64,000 bases of DNA from Utricularia gibba (GCA_002189035.1 NEEC01000002.1:5665001-5729000); one strand, 5' to 3'. Positions 1 through 12,268 are shown, numbered from the stretch's first letter. Numbers and translations are program-made. Notes: a model not told the origin generated them from the letters alone.

Positions 1-635
1 TTTTTTCTTTTTTTTTTGTATAGTGAAGGGGTAGCTTGTTCCAGACTAGTCCAAGCATAGTGTGACTGCCTTTTCTTTTTCTTGAGTGTTGGCCAAGCAC
101 TCACACCTTATAACACCAGGCTCCTTCATACTCCTCCGAATTATTCTATCATCAATCACCTCTTCACTATTTATTGAGTCTGCACATGCTCTTTTAATAT
201 GTGCTGCTTTTTAGGACTTGGGTCTCAATTTTTTTCTTTTTTTTTTCTTTTCAGACCCTTTATTCACCTCTCTTGTTTTTCGTGGTTGGCGACCTGTTCC
301 ACAATGACTATGAAGTTCAACAGTTCATATAAAAATGATCTAGAGCACACTTCTTAGATTCCTCGGGTCATGCAGATGCTCTCATAAAATAAAAAGATAA
401 AAACATGCTCATGGGTATCAAAAAGGTCTACAAAACTCATGCAACAAAATTCATTTAGTAGCTATAATGTTCAACCACTTAGCCATCGGAAACAGTTTAG
501 ACCTATGTTAAACACGACTCTAAGTCTAGACTTAGACTAATAGATAGCATCCTTTGATGTAAACATAATCCCAAATATGAAAATAAAACAAAACAAAGAT
601 AAAAACCTACTATACTAAATCGTTCTAGCAACAAG
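1..635 (-). other. Athila 3' noncoding region before the missing 3' LTR
   Basis: No ORF or recognisable gene. T-rich tracts occur at 1-18 and 230-250. I did not find sequence matching the 5' LTR here, so the 3' LTR should start left of base 1. Confidence 0.4.
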
Positions 636-2461
636 TTACTTGTTTAGGGAGGTGTCAACCACTCCCTGTTTTAACTCAGAGATCACTCTAATCAAATCTG
701 AAATTTTGTCGCTCATCACCTCCAAGATTTCTGGGCAATAGCAGCGTTTCTCCCCTAGAGCTGGGGTTGAGGTTGATTGCACAGCAGTATCTCTTTTCTT
801 CTTTCTTGGGATAACACTTCCTTCCAGTCCTGCCAAAGATCTAAAGATAAACCCACTTCCTTGGGCTTTGATTAGTCCAGCAACTTTTAATGAATACACA
901 TCCAATGGCACTATCTTAGTCTCAACATGGAAGAATTCAAGTTCAGACAGCTTTTCCGGACACAAAGTATTAACAAGATGCGTAACAATATGACCGAAAC
1001 TGAGTTGCTGAATTTTAGTACGCCTATAATCTCTATTCATTTGCTCAGAAAGCATTGCACCTAAGTTCAGAGATCGTTTATTCATAATGCACCACAACAC
1101 AAATAGTTCACGTTTATAAAGAGCATTAAATCCAATATTTTTTCCAAAAAAAGTTGTAGTGACTAATATATGAACATAACGCATGAATGGTTCAACAAAC
1201 AGGTCAGATTTCGTTCCCTTTGCCTTAAACTCAATGACATGCTGATCAGTTAAAATCCCATAAAATTCTTCAGCATCAAAGTTTGTTGGATAATCGAATA
1301 AAGAAGCAGTGAAATCATACGAATCTACTTGCTGTTTTGAGCAAAAACCAAGAGCAACATTCCACTCAGCTAAAGAAAATGAAAACTCAGTGTCCATCAG
1401 ACGAAAGCAAACAGCAGCGGGTTCCAAAACAGTTTCTGGAATTTTCTAAGTGAAAGTCGAAGCAAATTCATATGACAGTTCCACATAAGCAAGGAGTTTT
1501 AACTCAAATAAAGTCATGAAGGCAAAATTCTCAAACATGGTGTAAACCTTGTCCACTATGTTTAACTCAATAAGGATCTCGAAATCAATATGACGGCACC
1601 TTTTACCTCTCTGTACCTGTCCATGTATTCTGCTGTCTCAAACTTCAGGTATTTTTCATTTAACATATCAGCATGGTGCTTGAAATAGGAAATTCCCTTC
1701 TCGGTCATTTGTCGCTGAAATCACTCCCTTTCCACTGCGAATCTCCCTTCATTCATGAACATAGAGACTAATTTTGGAAGAAATTTCTTTACCTTCTCCA
1801 TCCCTTCCTGCTCTTCTTCTGTTATGCTTGCAGCAGTTTCTGCAGGTAGACTTCCATGCTCCTTCCGGCCTCGGACTAGTGGTTGCCTTCTGTTCAGCCT
1901 CCTCCTCCTGATTCTTTTCTAGAATTTCATTTTCAGCCTCGGGCTCCTCTTCTGCTGCCTCTTCTTCATTTCTGGAAATTTCAGCATTTTTCTCCGCAGC
2001 GGGCAGCACTTGTTTTTCTGGTTCAGCAGATTCTTTCTCCAACACATGTTCCTCCCGTGGTCCCTTCTGCTTTTTCGTTCTTTGTTTCTTCTCCTTCTTC
2101 TTAGGCAAGACCTGCGACTCTGTAGGTGGTTCTTCTGCTAGAGTTTTTCTCTTCTTGTAAGTTGCCTGCATGTCCGTCAATTGTTGTTGAAGGCTGATGT
2201 GCTCTGACTTGGAAGATGGGTCCTTTCCATTTTTTTTTGTTTGGAGGACTCCCCAACCTCTGCTGTCTGGGGGATCACGTCCACTTCTTGAGGATTCTCT
2301 GCGGTGACCGCAACAGGCTGAACTACTTCTTCCTAGGTCGGAGCAACAGTGATGGGTGCTTTAGCATCTCTTGTTCCTTCCTTCACTTGCTCCTTTCTTG
2401 TCTTTTTCCGGCCAGTCTTCTCTTTTGCGGCTTTCTTTGTGCTTCTAGTTGCCGGTACCAT
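636..2461 (-). pseudogene. ATHILA ORF-1-like ORF downstream of integrase
   Basis: A start at 2461 opens MVPATRSTKKAAKEKTGRK, stops once near 2333, and continues as a Lys/Glu-rich low-complexity region (2180-1749). The C-terminal globular part lies at 1427-636: SFSLAEWNVALGFCSKQQVD, FDAEEFYGILTD, KRELFVLWCIMNKRSLNLG. That last block is the recognisable ATHILA ORF-1 signature. The role of this ORF, sometimes called env-like, is not established. Between 1428 and 1748 the frame is interrupted. Codon use and the charged repeat look like other Athila copies. Confidence 0.65.
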
Positions 2462-2961
2462 GTTTCCACAGCTGTAATTTTTCACAGAAAAAATTGCAGA
2501 CAAATGGGTGAAGTGAAGAACAGTAACTGTTCTTCCAAGTACTTTAAGGCAAGAAGGGCATTTTTGTCATTCTTCTCCAGTTCAACTTCCCACTCATCTC
2601 AACGGTCTGATTTTCGTAACTCTCCATCAATAACTCCTCTTAACACTTAAACATTAATTTCCCAGCTGCACAAAATACGGATAAAAATTCTAAAATAACA
2701 ACATTAAACTAAAATTGAAAATTTGAAATTAAAAACTTAACCATGGGTTGCCTCCCACAAGCGCCCTTGTTTATAGTCTTGGACTCGACTTCTCGTGTGG
2801 CTACGTTTCTGGAGCATCCATCAGCTTAACCATCTCCAAATTTCTTGTGAACAGGTTATCCACATTTTCATAAAATAATTTTAATCTATGGCCATTTACC
2901 AAAAATCACTTGTATGAGTCTCTATCAAATATTTCCACTGCTCAATTTGGAAAAATTTCCT

Positions 2962-3710
2962 TCACAATAAAAGGCCTATCCATTTTGATTTCAGCTTTCC
3001 AGGATGCAATTTCAACCTGGATTGAAATAATAAAACTTTCTGGCCAATCTCAAAATTTCTCCTGGAGATATGCGCATCATGATAACTCTTAGTCCGAGCC
3101 TTGAATAGTTTTGAGCTCTCATACGTATCATGTCTCAACTCCTCCATTTTTGAAAGTTGAAGTTTCCGGTGACTTGCACTAAGGTCCCTATCCAAGTTCA
3201 ACTTCTTCACAGCCCACCAGGCCTTGTGCTCAAGAGCTGCTGGTAATCTACAAGGTTTCCTATAGACCAATCGTAAGGGTGAGGTTCCAATGGGAGTCTT
3301 GTACACTGTTCGTATAGCCCAAAGTACATCTTTCAACCTCATGCTCCAATCCTTCTTGCTTGAGTTCACAACTTTCTCCAGAATTTGTTTGATTTCCTTG
3401 TTGGAGACTTCGGTTTGTCCATTGGTTTGTGGATGGTACGCTGTAGAAGGCTTGTACCAAACATTAAAATGCTTCAAAACACTCCTTAGGGCCTGATTAT
3501 AAAAATGTGTTCCCCTATCACTGATCAGCGCCTTAGGAGTCCCGTATCTCGTGAAGATGTTGTTGTGCAAGAAATTAATCATAGTCTTTGCATCATCAGC
3601 CTGTGTAGGGATTGCCTCAATCCATTTGGAAACATAATCAACCGCAACCAAAATGTAATAGTAACCTGCTGAAGTAGGAAATGGTCCAATAAAATCTATA
3701 CCCCATACAT
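2962..3710 (-). pseudogene. Integrase catalytic core of the Athila-type element
   Basis: The DDE core is readable: the first Asp in [15 protein letters not shown], the second in [12 protein letters not shown], and the Glu in [16 protein letters not shown]. Upstream, up to about 3710, the frame gives [15 protein letters not shown]. The C-terminal part ([39 protein letters not shown]) is the usual gypsy integrase tail. The frame closes at 2962, and the region down to about 2460 shows only broken coding. Confidence 0.85.
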
Positions 3711-3735
3711 CAAATAATTCACATACCAGGATTCC

Positions 3736-4344
3736 TTATTGGGGCATTTCATTTCGGTTTGACAAATTTCCTACCCTTTGGCATGGTTCACACCCTTTGC
3801 AATAGGCGTAGCAATCTCTGAAAATATGTGGCCAATAAAATCTGCAATCTAGAATTTTTCTTGCTGTTCTATTTGGTCCATGATGGCCACCAAAAGGTCT
3901 TGCATGACAATAATCAATTATTTTTGGAATTTCATTTTCATGAACACACCTTCTAATGACACCATCATTGCATCTCTTCCATAAATATGGATCATCCCAT
4001 ATGTAGTATTTGGCATCACTCTTAAGCTTGTTCCTTGCATGATAGTCCATTCTAGATGGCATCACCCCTGTTGAAACAAAATTCGCAAGATCAGCAAACC
4101 ATGGTTCACGTATATTGGTACGAATTGAGAATAGTTGTTCATCCGAAAACGTTTCAGTGATGATTCCATCTTCTTCACTTCCTTCAATCCTGCTGAGGTG
4201 ATCAGCCACAAGGTTCTCCCGTCTAGGCCAGTCCTTTATCTCAACATCAAACTCTTGGACAAGAAGGACCCATCTAATAAGTCTTAGTTTGGAATCCTTC
4301 TCCATCAAGTGCTTCACCGCCGAATGATCAGTGTATACCACCAC
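3736..4344 (-). pseudogene. RNase H end and integrase zinc finger of the Athila-type element
   Basis: The first part ([50 protein letters not shown]) is the C-terminal half of a gypsy RNase H. The second part carries the integrase HHCC zinc finger, H...H...C..C, ending [14 protein letters not shown]. The preceding ORF (about 4429-4450) ends in KHHVISYASKTLDEA, the start of RNase H, so one stop (near 4428) splits the domain. Confidence 0.8.
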
Positions 4345-4428
4345 TTTGCTACCGAAAAGATAGGAACGAAATTTTTCTAATGCAAAAATAACAGTAAGAA
4401 ATTCCCTTTCAGTAATGGTGTAATTTTT

Positions 4429-5580
4429 CTAGGCCTCATCTAAAGTTTTCGAAGCATATGAGATAACATGGTGCTTTCCTTCAATTTTCTGTCCCAAAAC
4501 AGCACCCACAACATGATTATGATTACTTGCATCACACATGATCTCAAAATCATATTTCCAATCAGATGGTTGCATCACAAGTGCAGTAGTAATAGTCTTT
4601 TTCAAAGAATTAAAAGGACGCTTACATGAATCATCAAAATCAAAGGCAACATCATTATGCAACAACCTACTAAGAGGCAAGGCAATTTTCGAAAAATTCT
4701 TAATAAACCTCCTATAAAAACCAACATGTCCTAAAAATGATCTAATACCTTTCACATCAATAGGATAGAGAAGTTCATACATAATCTCAATTTTTGCCTT
4801 ATCTACCTCAATCTTTTTTTTTGAAATCACATGGCCTAAAACAATTCCATGATCCACCATAAAATGACATTTTTCAAAATTTAAAACCAGATTTTTTTAA
4901 CCACATTTCTTCAAAACCTGATCTAAATGGTCTACGCATGACTCAAAATTTTCTCCATATACCATAAAATCATCTATATATATTTCAATAAAATCATCAC
5001 CAAAATTTGAGAAAATACTGATCATACACCTCTGAAATGTAGCTGGGGCGTTACACAATTCGAAATGCATCCTCCTATAAGCATAAGTTCCAAATGGACA
5101 TGTGAAGGTTGTCTTGTCTTAGTCTTGCCCTGAAATAGGAACCTAATTATATCCAGAATATCCATCCAAAAAACAATAAAACGATTTTCCAGCCAATTTT
5201 TCCAACATCTGATTAATAAAGGGCAAAGGATAAGGTCTTTCTTTGTCACTTCATTTAATTTTCGATAGTCAATGCAAATACTCCATCCATTTTGCACCCT
5301 TTGCGGAACAAGCTCGCATTTCTCATTCTCCACCACGGTCCTCCCTGTCTTCTTTGGCACAACATGAATGTGGCTCACCCATTCACTATCTGTAATAGAG
5401 TAAATAATCCCTGCATCATGGAGTTTAACAATTTCTTTTCTTACCGCCTCCATCATGTTAGGGTTGAGGCGTCTTTGTGGTTGACGAACTGGTTTTGCAC
5501 CATCCTCTAGAAATATTCTGTGCATGCATATGGATGGGTAGATCCCCTCAATGTCATCAAGCGTCCAACCTATTGCCTTC
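4429..5580 (-). pseudogene. Reverse transcriptase of the Athila-type element
   Basis: Fragments in more than one frame spell a gypsy RT. The start is KLHDAGIIYSITDSEWVSHI and WSICIDYRKLNEVTKKD (5240-5450). The catalytic YIDD with EIYIDDFMVYGE is at about 4965-5000, then comes VLGHVISKKKIEVDKAKIE, and the thumb/connection SFLGHVGFYRRFIKNFSK. A stop follows the YIDD block near 4898, and there is at least one frameshift between 5020 and 5240. The catalytic aspartates are intact, but the reading frame is not. Confidence 0.8.
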
Positions 5581-5626
5581 TTGTTTCTGTTCAGGACCTC
5601 GAGCAGTTGCGACTCTTGATCTGAGC

Positions 5627-6556
5627 TCAGACCAGTGGAGATGATAGATTCCTGAACTCTGCATCAAGGAAAGCATATTTTAAATGATTAGGCAACGGTT
5701 TTAATTCAGCTAACCTCTCTTCTTGAGTCTTGGCTTGCACCATATTTAATTGCTCGAATTTTTCTTCAACTTCAAATTTTGCAAATAAGGATTCTTCATG
5801 AGTCTCTTCCTTTTCTTGAATTTCTTTCTTCAAGTGCTCCTCAATAAATCCATCCATTACATCTACAGTACAAATGCTCTCAAAATCACTAGGATAATTC
5901 TTGACATCCTTCATGTCTAGTGTGATTTTGTCTTCATCAAAAGAAAGCTCAATGGTTCCCATCTTCACGTTGATGATAGCATTTGAGGTGCTCAAGAATG
6001 GTCTCCCTAAAATAATTGTCGTGTCCTTTGATCCTCCAGTGGACATGTTGACCACATAAAAATCAGCTGGGAATACCAAATGCTCAATCTTCACCAGAAT
6101 ATCCTCTACTAGGCCCTTGGGAGAAATCACTCTCCTATCTGCTAACTCAATTTGCACACCCGATGCTTGCAAAGGTCCCAACCAAAGTGCCTCATAAACA
6201 GAATTCGACAGGACATTTATAGAAGCTCCAAAGTCTGCCATAGCTCTCCTAATGCACAAATCCCCTATTTTCCATGGAATAAAAAATGTACTCGGATCCT
6301 TACGCTTCTCGGGTAATTTCCATGTAAGAAGTGCTAAGCAACTTTCACTCAACTTCACCTTGCCCTTCTCCTTCAGCTTTGGTTTGGACATACACAATTG
6401 CTTCAAATATTTAATACTCTTTGGCACAAGTTCAATATACTCTAAAAGAGTCAAATTCAATTGAGTGTTTCCCAATGCTTTCAACATTTTCTCCTTCTCG
6501 GATTGCTCTTCTTTTAGCTTCAGCCTTCCTAGAAAAGGAGGCAAGGTCACCTTCAC
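5627..6556 (-). pseudogene. Aspartic protease region of the Athila-type polyprotein
   Basis: About 309 codons are open. The retropepsin-like motif reads MADFGASINVLSNSVYEAL, where D-x-G-A is the catalytic aspartate motif of plant gypsy proteases. It is followed by ILGRPFLSTSNAIINVKMG, the conserved second half of the fold. The N-terminal part LLEYIELVPKSIKYLKQL is typical of the spacer in Athila/Tat pol. The enzyme would cleave Gag-Pol in the particle. The frame closes before reverse transcriptase starts. Confidence 0.8.
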
Positions 6557-6882
6557 CGTGACAGGTTCTGGAAGTACCTCAACTTCACCTCACTTTGTAC
6601 AACAACTTCGTACTCTTCTATTTTGTTCTCCTTAGTCTCAGGCTGGACTAATTCTCGTCCAGGTTTCTCTTTTCCACTTTTAAGTGTCATGGTTCTGATG
6701 TTCAGTCCTCCACTGGAATTTGGGTTTGGCTTGGGTTGAGATGGTAAACTCCCTTTTTGTTTTAGGTCTCCAAGCTCTGCTACTAACTGACTCACTTGGA
6801 CCTCCAAATTCCGGATTACTTGTTGATTTTCAGCTTGATTTTTAATTGATTGCGCCATGAATGTCTTCAAAATTTCCTCCAA
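6553..6882 (-). pseudogene. gag-pol linker of the Athila-type element
   Basis: This open segment contains a coiled-coil-like stretch (FMAQSIKNQAENQQVIRNLE) followed by VSQLVAELG and a proline-rich QGSLPSQP-like part. It matches the region between the gag knuckle and the protease in plant Athila/Tat polyproteins. It overlaps the protease ORF by four bases in a different frame, so the polyprotein is shifted here. Stops separate it from gag at about 6966 and from the next gag frame. Confidence 0.6.
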
Positions 6883-7065
6883 CGAATTTCCAAAATTTCC
6901 TCCAGCATTGCCTTGATTTGAGGTTTGAAATGGCTGTTGGTTTTGCCTTCGAAATGGAGGCGCCTAATAAGATCTTTGCTCTTGAAAATTCTGCTGCCCC
7001 ATGGTCGAGCTTTCTCCTTTATAAGAATTTTCGTTGTTGCTCCAACGAAAATTTGGATGATCTCT

Positions 7066-7965
7066 TCAGCCTAGGTTGTAAGTATTAGAATAAGGGTCAT
7101 ATTTCTTCCTTTGCTGGGGTTCCAAGTATCCCATAGCTTTGACATGCTCTTCCTCAAATAAATCTGGGCATTTGTCCACAACATGCCTTGTTTTATGACA
7201 GTTTCTGCACGGCATGTTCTTGGCTTGGAATAAGAACAACTCCTTCATCATTTTTGACATAGCAGGAACATTTTTTGTGAGTTTGGTCTCTGAAGTCCTA
7301 GGCTTGCTCTCCACTTCATACACCCTCTTGTTTGAGGTTTGCTTCCTGATAATATGTCTTGAATGCTCAGCCAACTCCTCAAGCAAGGAAAGAGCTTCAG
7401 TTGGTGTCTTTTTTCTTAGAAATCCTCCTGCCGCTGAATCTACCATTGCTCGGTCAATGCATAATAATCCATCATAGAAGTATTTGACCAAAGCATTAGT
7501 ATGAAAACAATGGTGTGGGCAGGATCCCAAAAGATGATTAAATCTCTCCCAATATTCATGCAATGATTCTCCATTCATTTGTTCAACATCACTGATTTCT
7601 TTACTAATGCCTTCAGCCTTGGAAGCTGGAAAATACTTGCTCAAAAACACCTTCTTCATTCTAACCCAATCGGTTATGCTTCTAGGCCTAAGTGAGTTGA
7701 ACCACGTTTTGGCTCCTCCTTCCAAAGTAAATTGGAAGGCTCTCAAACAAATGGAATCTTCAGTCATTCCTGCTCTCTTGAATGATGTGCATACCACTGT
7801 TACGTTGTCAAGATGCTCATGGGGGTTCTCCAATTTTTCCATAAAACATGGGCAAAAAATTTATCATCGTCGGTTTCAGCTCATTTGCTCTATCCTCTGG
7901 AAATCTGATGCACAAACCCCTATAAGTATGATCAGTAGCATCCAATTCGTTCAGCCATTGTGAAA
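7066..7965 (-). pseudogene. gag: gag of the Athila-type element (retrotransposon gag plus CCHC knuckle)
   Basis: The open stretch 7842-7066 has the retrotransposon_gag pattern: the segment around AFQFTLEGGAKTWFNSL, then a basic region, then a zinc knuckle CRNCHKTRHVVDKC near 7175-7215. In another frame, coding upstream to about 7960 supplies the gag N-terminus (LDATDHTYRGLCIRFPEDRA), so a frameshift lies near the A-run at 7835-7845. Gag would form the cytoplasmic nucleocapsid-like particle. The ATG of the track-like frame (about 7842) is internal to the original gene. Confidence 0.8.
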
Positions 7966-8074
7966 TTGCTGTTAGTCTCGTGTGGGAGCTACCTCAATCT
8001 GCTCGCTTCCCTAACTCTTACCCTTTTCTTGCTAATAGCTCTCTCAATTTCTGGAAGGAAAGTGAGATTACCGC

Positions 8075-8092
8075 TCCCCGACAACAGCGCCA
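8075..8092 (-). promoter_or_regulatory. Primer binding site, tRNA-Asp type
   Basis: The minus strand reads TGGCGCTGTTGTCGGGGA, close to the TGGCGCCGTTGCCGGGGA that primes Athila-like elements from tRNA-Asp. It lies three bases inside the LTR edge and about 110 bases upstream of gag, as expected. Confidence 0.85.
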
Positions 8093-8095
8093 ATT

Positions 8096-9552
8096 TGATG
8101 AACAGGATTTTCCCAATATCATTGCAAATAAAAATAGAAAATGCGTATCAAATAAATTTATAGTCCCTAATCTATACAAAATACAAATTTAGAAAACTTG
8201 TATAGTAGATGTCGGGGACGATCATGAAGAGCTTGTGCTTGCTAAGTGTTCTAGTAAATGCATGACTCGGGATAATAGTAGATATTAGTTTAAGCTCGGA
8301 CAAATAGTGGTAAACAAGTTCAGTAAACAAGGTAGGTAAGCAATATCAGGTCTTGACGCTAAGGTAACATGTATTAGTTTTGACTCAGACTAATACGAGG
8401 ACGCCTTAAGAATCTGCGGGTGGTGTCATACTAAGGTTCCTAACTTAATTTGCTATCTTCCTACACTCACAACTTCTAATAACCTAGGTCTACCCAGGTC
8501 ACTCATAATATTTTTGGCTTAAGTTAGTCCTCAATATCATAACCAATATTGCAATTAGGTCTACCCACATGCAAGGTATATAGAACTAGGTCTACCCGTT
8601 TCTACTAGTTCTATCCTGGACTAACACTGACTGCTCCCGTCTTGGTTTGTTGGTCTACCTCTAAACCAAGCTTCTAAGTTGTGGAACTACTTGTTTCCCT
8701 CCTTAGGTCTACCCATGGTTTGTTAGAAACAAGAGTTAAGGAATATACATAAATTTCATCATTAACCCTAAGCACACACCACACCCCTTCACCTTAAGGC
8801 ATTCTTAAGACTCTAGCCACTCATGCTTTGGAAATAAAACATGATTTCATTCATATAAGCTGGCTAAAATAGCAGAAACATTGTAAACAAGTCAATTGCA
8901 AAAACTCGAAATGTTTAGAAAACTAGAAAGTAAATAAAGATTATTCTTCCGCCCGTTAGCTACTGTTCACAACCCAGAACAATAGCGCTGGACTGGGCTC
9001 CGGTGCTGTTCTTAATGATGGAGGTGTTTCTCCCCCCCCTCCCCCGGTTGGTGTTTCTCCCGTTGGGGAAAAAGACCCCCTTGCGTTCCCCCTTCCTCCG
9101 TTCTCTCTCTTTGTCTTCGAGTGGGGAAGAAAATGTGCTCTCCTTCCTGCTCTCTCCTTTTCGAAAATAATATCTTCCCTCATTTACTCCCAAGCACTGT
9201 TCTTGACTGCTAGTATTGTTTGTGATTGCCAGTACTACTCTTGGCCTGAACTTGCAGACTGCGATAGCAGCAAAATAATACTCTTTGTCCTTCTCTGAAT
9301 TTTGTGCCCTTTTTCGCTTGTTTCACATGCTTGCTTGTCTGGTTTTCGGCTCATCTCCCTACTGAACTTACTAAAACATTAGTAACAAGATTTGTGGACT
9401 AAATCAAAGATTTAGTCCACTTTTCAACATAATCCCATAGGATTAACATAAACACCATTAAAATATGAAAAACCATATCTATCCGACCTAAATCATAATA
9501 AAATATAGCTATTTTATGTTATGAATTTAAAAAAAAATGTGTATCATCAACA
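8096..9552 (-). repeat. 5' LTR of the Athila-type element
   Basis: The inner edge is set by the primer binding site: on the plus strand the LTR starts TGATGAACAGG three bases past it. The outer edge at CATCAACA (9545-9552) gives a TG...CA element of about 1.46 kb, a usual size for Athila LTRs. The LTR contains four exact copies of AGGTCTACCC between 8486 and 8714 and a C-rich tract near 9031-9046. There is no second LTR in the window for comparison, so the outer edge is an inference. The neighbouring five bases TGTCT (9553-9557) would be the target-site duplication. Confidence 0.6.
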
Positions 9553-10870
9553 TGTCTATTCCACAGCTTAAACACCAATCAGAGAGGCACGCATCAGACA
9601 TAAGAAACCATAGAAGATGCATAAATATCAAGAACTGCAACAAGAAATGTCAAATCATGGCTCTGCATTTGGAATATTTGGAAGTGACGCACACCCTTTG
9701 AAAGTTTAGTTCTAACGTAATTTGACACCTTAAAATAAGATAAACAGAAAGAACATTCAATAAAAATGTCAAGTTGTGCAGTTAAAGAAGAGCATTAATC
9801 AGAAAGAACGTTCAATAAAATGCAGTTAAGGATAAATCAAAAGATTTCAAATGCACTTTTACTAACGAATCCAATCTAAAGACTGAAAGAAAATTAATAG
9901 CATTCATGAATTGTAAAAACAAAAACTAATAACCCGAGTAACAGGGATGTCTGTGATACATTATACAGCAAATTTTTTGGGAAAAATCTCTGATGAAATA
10001 TAACATATCTCACATGCTCAAAAGACTACTGCATTAGGGATGGAAATGCCACCCAACAATGAATGTGATGGACATAAACCATAGGATATGAAATTTTAAT
10101 TTTTTGAGGCATGCGTTTTGCTGAAAGACAATAAGCATCACATTCTACCCAATGAAGGAAAATGGAGTGCATTATTTTCCCCAGGTTCCATCAAAATATT
10201 TTTCCATGCAAAAAAAAAAAATCTAGTACGACTGATATTGACATACCTGAGAGGAGGTGACAGAACAAAGTGTAGCAGAGCTCACAACAGGTTTTTCTGA
10301 GTTCTTTTGAACATAGCTAGTTTTTATGGGTAGATGTGGTAAATAAATTTTCTTCAGAACATTGATAGATACCATAAAAATTGCAGCTACACTAATTGCG
10401 GAAAAGGCGTTCAATAAAAAATTTCCCTGAAATAAATGATAAAAATGATGTATTTAGAAACAATATGACACAACGACATTATAATATTGTCCATGAACGT
10501 TGCAGGATAAAGAATTATGCAAATCATAAGAAAATCTATATTTCACTAAAATAAAGATAAGGAGTATCATGCATATCCACGAATGCAACCCTAACAATTC
10601 TTAGCGGTCGCATATAAATAAAAAAATTACCTTACTCAATGCCTTGCTGGGAGATTTTGCAACAGCATGACATGATAGCTTCTTATTAGGAAGCGTGAAG
10701 ACATCCTCATAATACATATCCAGGACGTCAGCCAAACAGGCCTGCAGAATGTTTATCAGAGGCTAAAGATAGTACTACAATCATTCATGCACAATCGAAC
10801 TAGAGAGAAATCTTAACAAAAGCTTTATAAAGATGACAAAATAAACCTTTACCCAGATAGAATAAACAAC

Positions 10871-10875
10871 ACTCC
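10871..10875. other. Target-site duplication of copia A, left copy
   Basis: ACTCC here matches ACTCC at 16219-16223, right of the 3' LTR. It marks the insertion point inside the host intron. Confidence 0.85.
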
Positions 10876-11198
10876 TGTTGACGAATCAACTCAGTGGAGG
10901 AATAAGGATGCTGGAAGAAATAAGGAAGTGGAGTGATAAGGTTACTCAGGTTTCGAAGGTTGATTATCCGAGTAACTAAATGCCCTCAACTTGGAATCCT
11001 TAAATGAAGGATTCCAAGTTCTGGGTTTGTTTCTGGCGCACATGTGGTTCAAGGAAGCGGTTAACGATAGAGCCTGTATTAAGAGTATTTTTAGGATCTA
11101 CAACAACCCAGCTCTATGCTCTATTTAAACTTGTTGTACCACAATACATTTTGTGTAGTGGAATAATATTTTTTTTCCTTCTTCATTCGTTTTCTTTT
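10876..11198 (+). repeat. 5' LTR of copia A
   Basis: Begins TGTTGACGAATC and ends just before TGGTATCAGAGC. By eye it differs from the 3' LTR at about ten positions plus one T-run indel. It contains an imperfect palindrome at 10990-11018. A TATA-like CTATTTAAAC lies near 11121-11130. Confidence 0.9.
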
Positions 11199-11210
11199 TG
11201 GTATCAGAGC
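11199..11210 (+). promoter_or_regulatory. Primer binding site, initiator tRNA-Met type
   Basis: TGGTATCAGAGC directly follows the 5' LTR. It is the usual copia primer site, complementary to the 3' end of initiator tRNA-Met. Confidence 0.9.
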
Positions 11211-11273
11211 GATCGATTGTGTCCTTCAGCCGATTCACATCCTTGGCATTAAAACCTTCTGCACACTACAGTC

Positions 11274-12240
11274 ATGACCACCACCAACAACATCATTAAT
11301 CCACTCATCGCCACCCTCAATGTCTCGAATTTCATCTTAGTAAAGCTCACTTCCACCAACTACCCTCTTTGGAAAGAAATGGCATTGGGCCTCGCTGAAA
11401 CACAGGGTCTCATTGGATATCTAACAGGAGAAACACCTCCACCTAACCAGCCTGAAGCTACAGAATATCAGACTTGGAAGCGCTGCGATCGTCTACTCCG
11501 AAGCTGGATCATGAGCACCATCTCAGAAGAATCTTGGTAGTTAATCTTAGGATGTGAGTCAACCAAAGCAATCTGGGAAGCCCTGGGCGATGCCTATGCC
11601 CAAAACACCGAAGAAAGAAAATATGCCTTACGCCACCAACTGATTCAGTCTCTTGATGACCATCTCATGAAATTTAAGTCACTAATAGATCAATTGGCTT
11701 CTGTAGGTGAAACAGTACCTGATGGTGAAAAGGTTTATGCTCTCCTCACCAGTCTCGACAGGGGTATCAGGCCTTTACCACAACAATGCTCAAGGATCCA
11801 CGACCAACCTATCGGGATCTTATCCCTCAACTACAGAGCTTTGAGATGCGAAAAAAAATGGTTGATGATGTGGAACAGTCACACACTATGTATTCACCCT
11901 CAATGGCTTTTGTTGCAGTAGGTCAAGATGCCACCGAGCCAAGATTTACCTTCACCGATTGTGGTTTCACAGCCCAACAGTGTGGTGCAACAAACCAGAC
12001 AGGTGCCTCATGCCAACCACTCAATGCAATCAATCAACGGAATACCCATACAAACTCCAACATGGTGTAGGGAAGAGGTCCTCCATCTCCACCGGGAAAA
12101 CATAGAATGACCCTCATCGAAAGAGAATGCTATAGGAATGAGGTTTGTCAAATCTGTAACCTACAAGGGCATATTGCAAAAATTTGCTGGTGACTCCCAG
12201 GACCTCAATCCGCACTGAAAGAAACCTTACTTCCACATGC
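11274..12240 (+). pseudogene. gag: gag of copia A
   Basis: Starts ATG at 11274 (MTTTNNIINPLIATLNVSNF) and shows the copia gag core LTSTNYPLWKEMALGLAETQ. A stop TAG at 11538-11540 and a frame change near 11790 break it. Near 12145-12195 a CCHC knuckle CQICNLQGHIAKIC is preserved, followed by a TGA. Gag would form the virus-like particle. Confidence 0.85.
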
Positions 12241-12268
12241 ACTCGCAAACCTCACCATCGACAACACA

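Larger units (their letters stand above)
1..9552 (-). mobile_element. Athila-type Ty3/gypsy LTR retrotransposon, 3' LTR outside window
   Basis: Reading the minus strand from 9552 to 1, the order is a 5' LTR, a tRNA-Asp-type primer binding site, gag with a CCHC knuckle, aspartic protease, reverse transcriptase, RNase H, an integrase with HHCC zinc finger and DDE core, and then an extra ORF resembling the ATHILA ORF-1 family. Gag-protease-RT-RNaseH-integrase order marks Ty3/gypsy, and the extra ORF after integrase marks the Athila/Tat branch. All ORFs are broken by stops or frameshifts, so the copy is probably not autonomous. The 3' LTR should lie left of base 1. The 5' LTR edge at 9552 is inferred from a TGTTGATG start on the minus strand. 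Confidence 0.85.

Noticed and set aside
2216-2650. 144-codon plus-strand ORF opposite the Athila ORF
   Set aside because: Antisense shadow of the charged ATHILA region; no recognisable domain.
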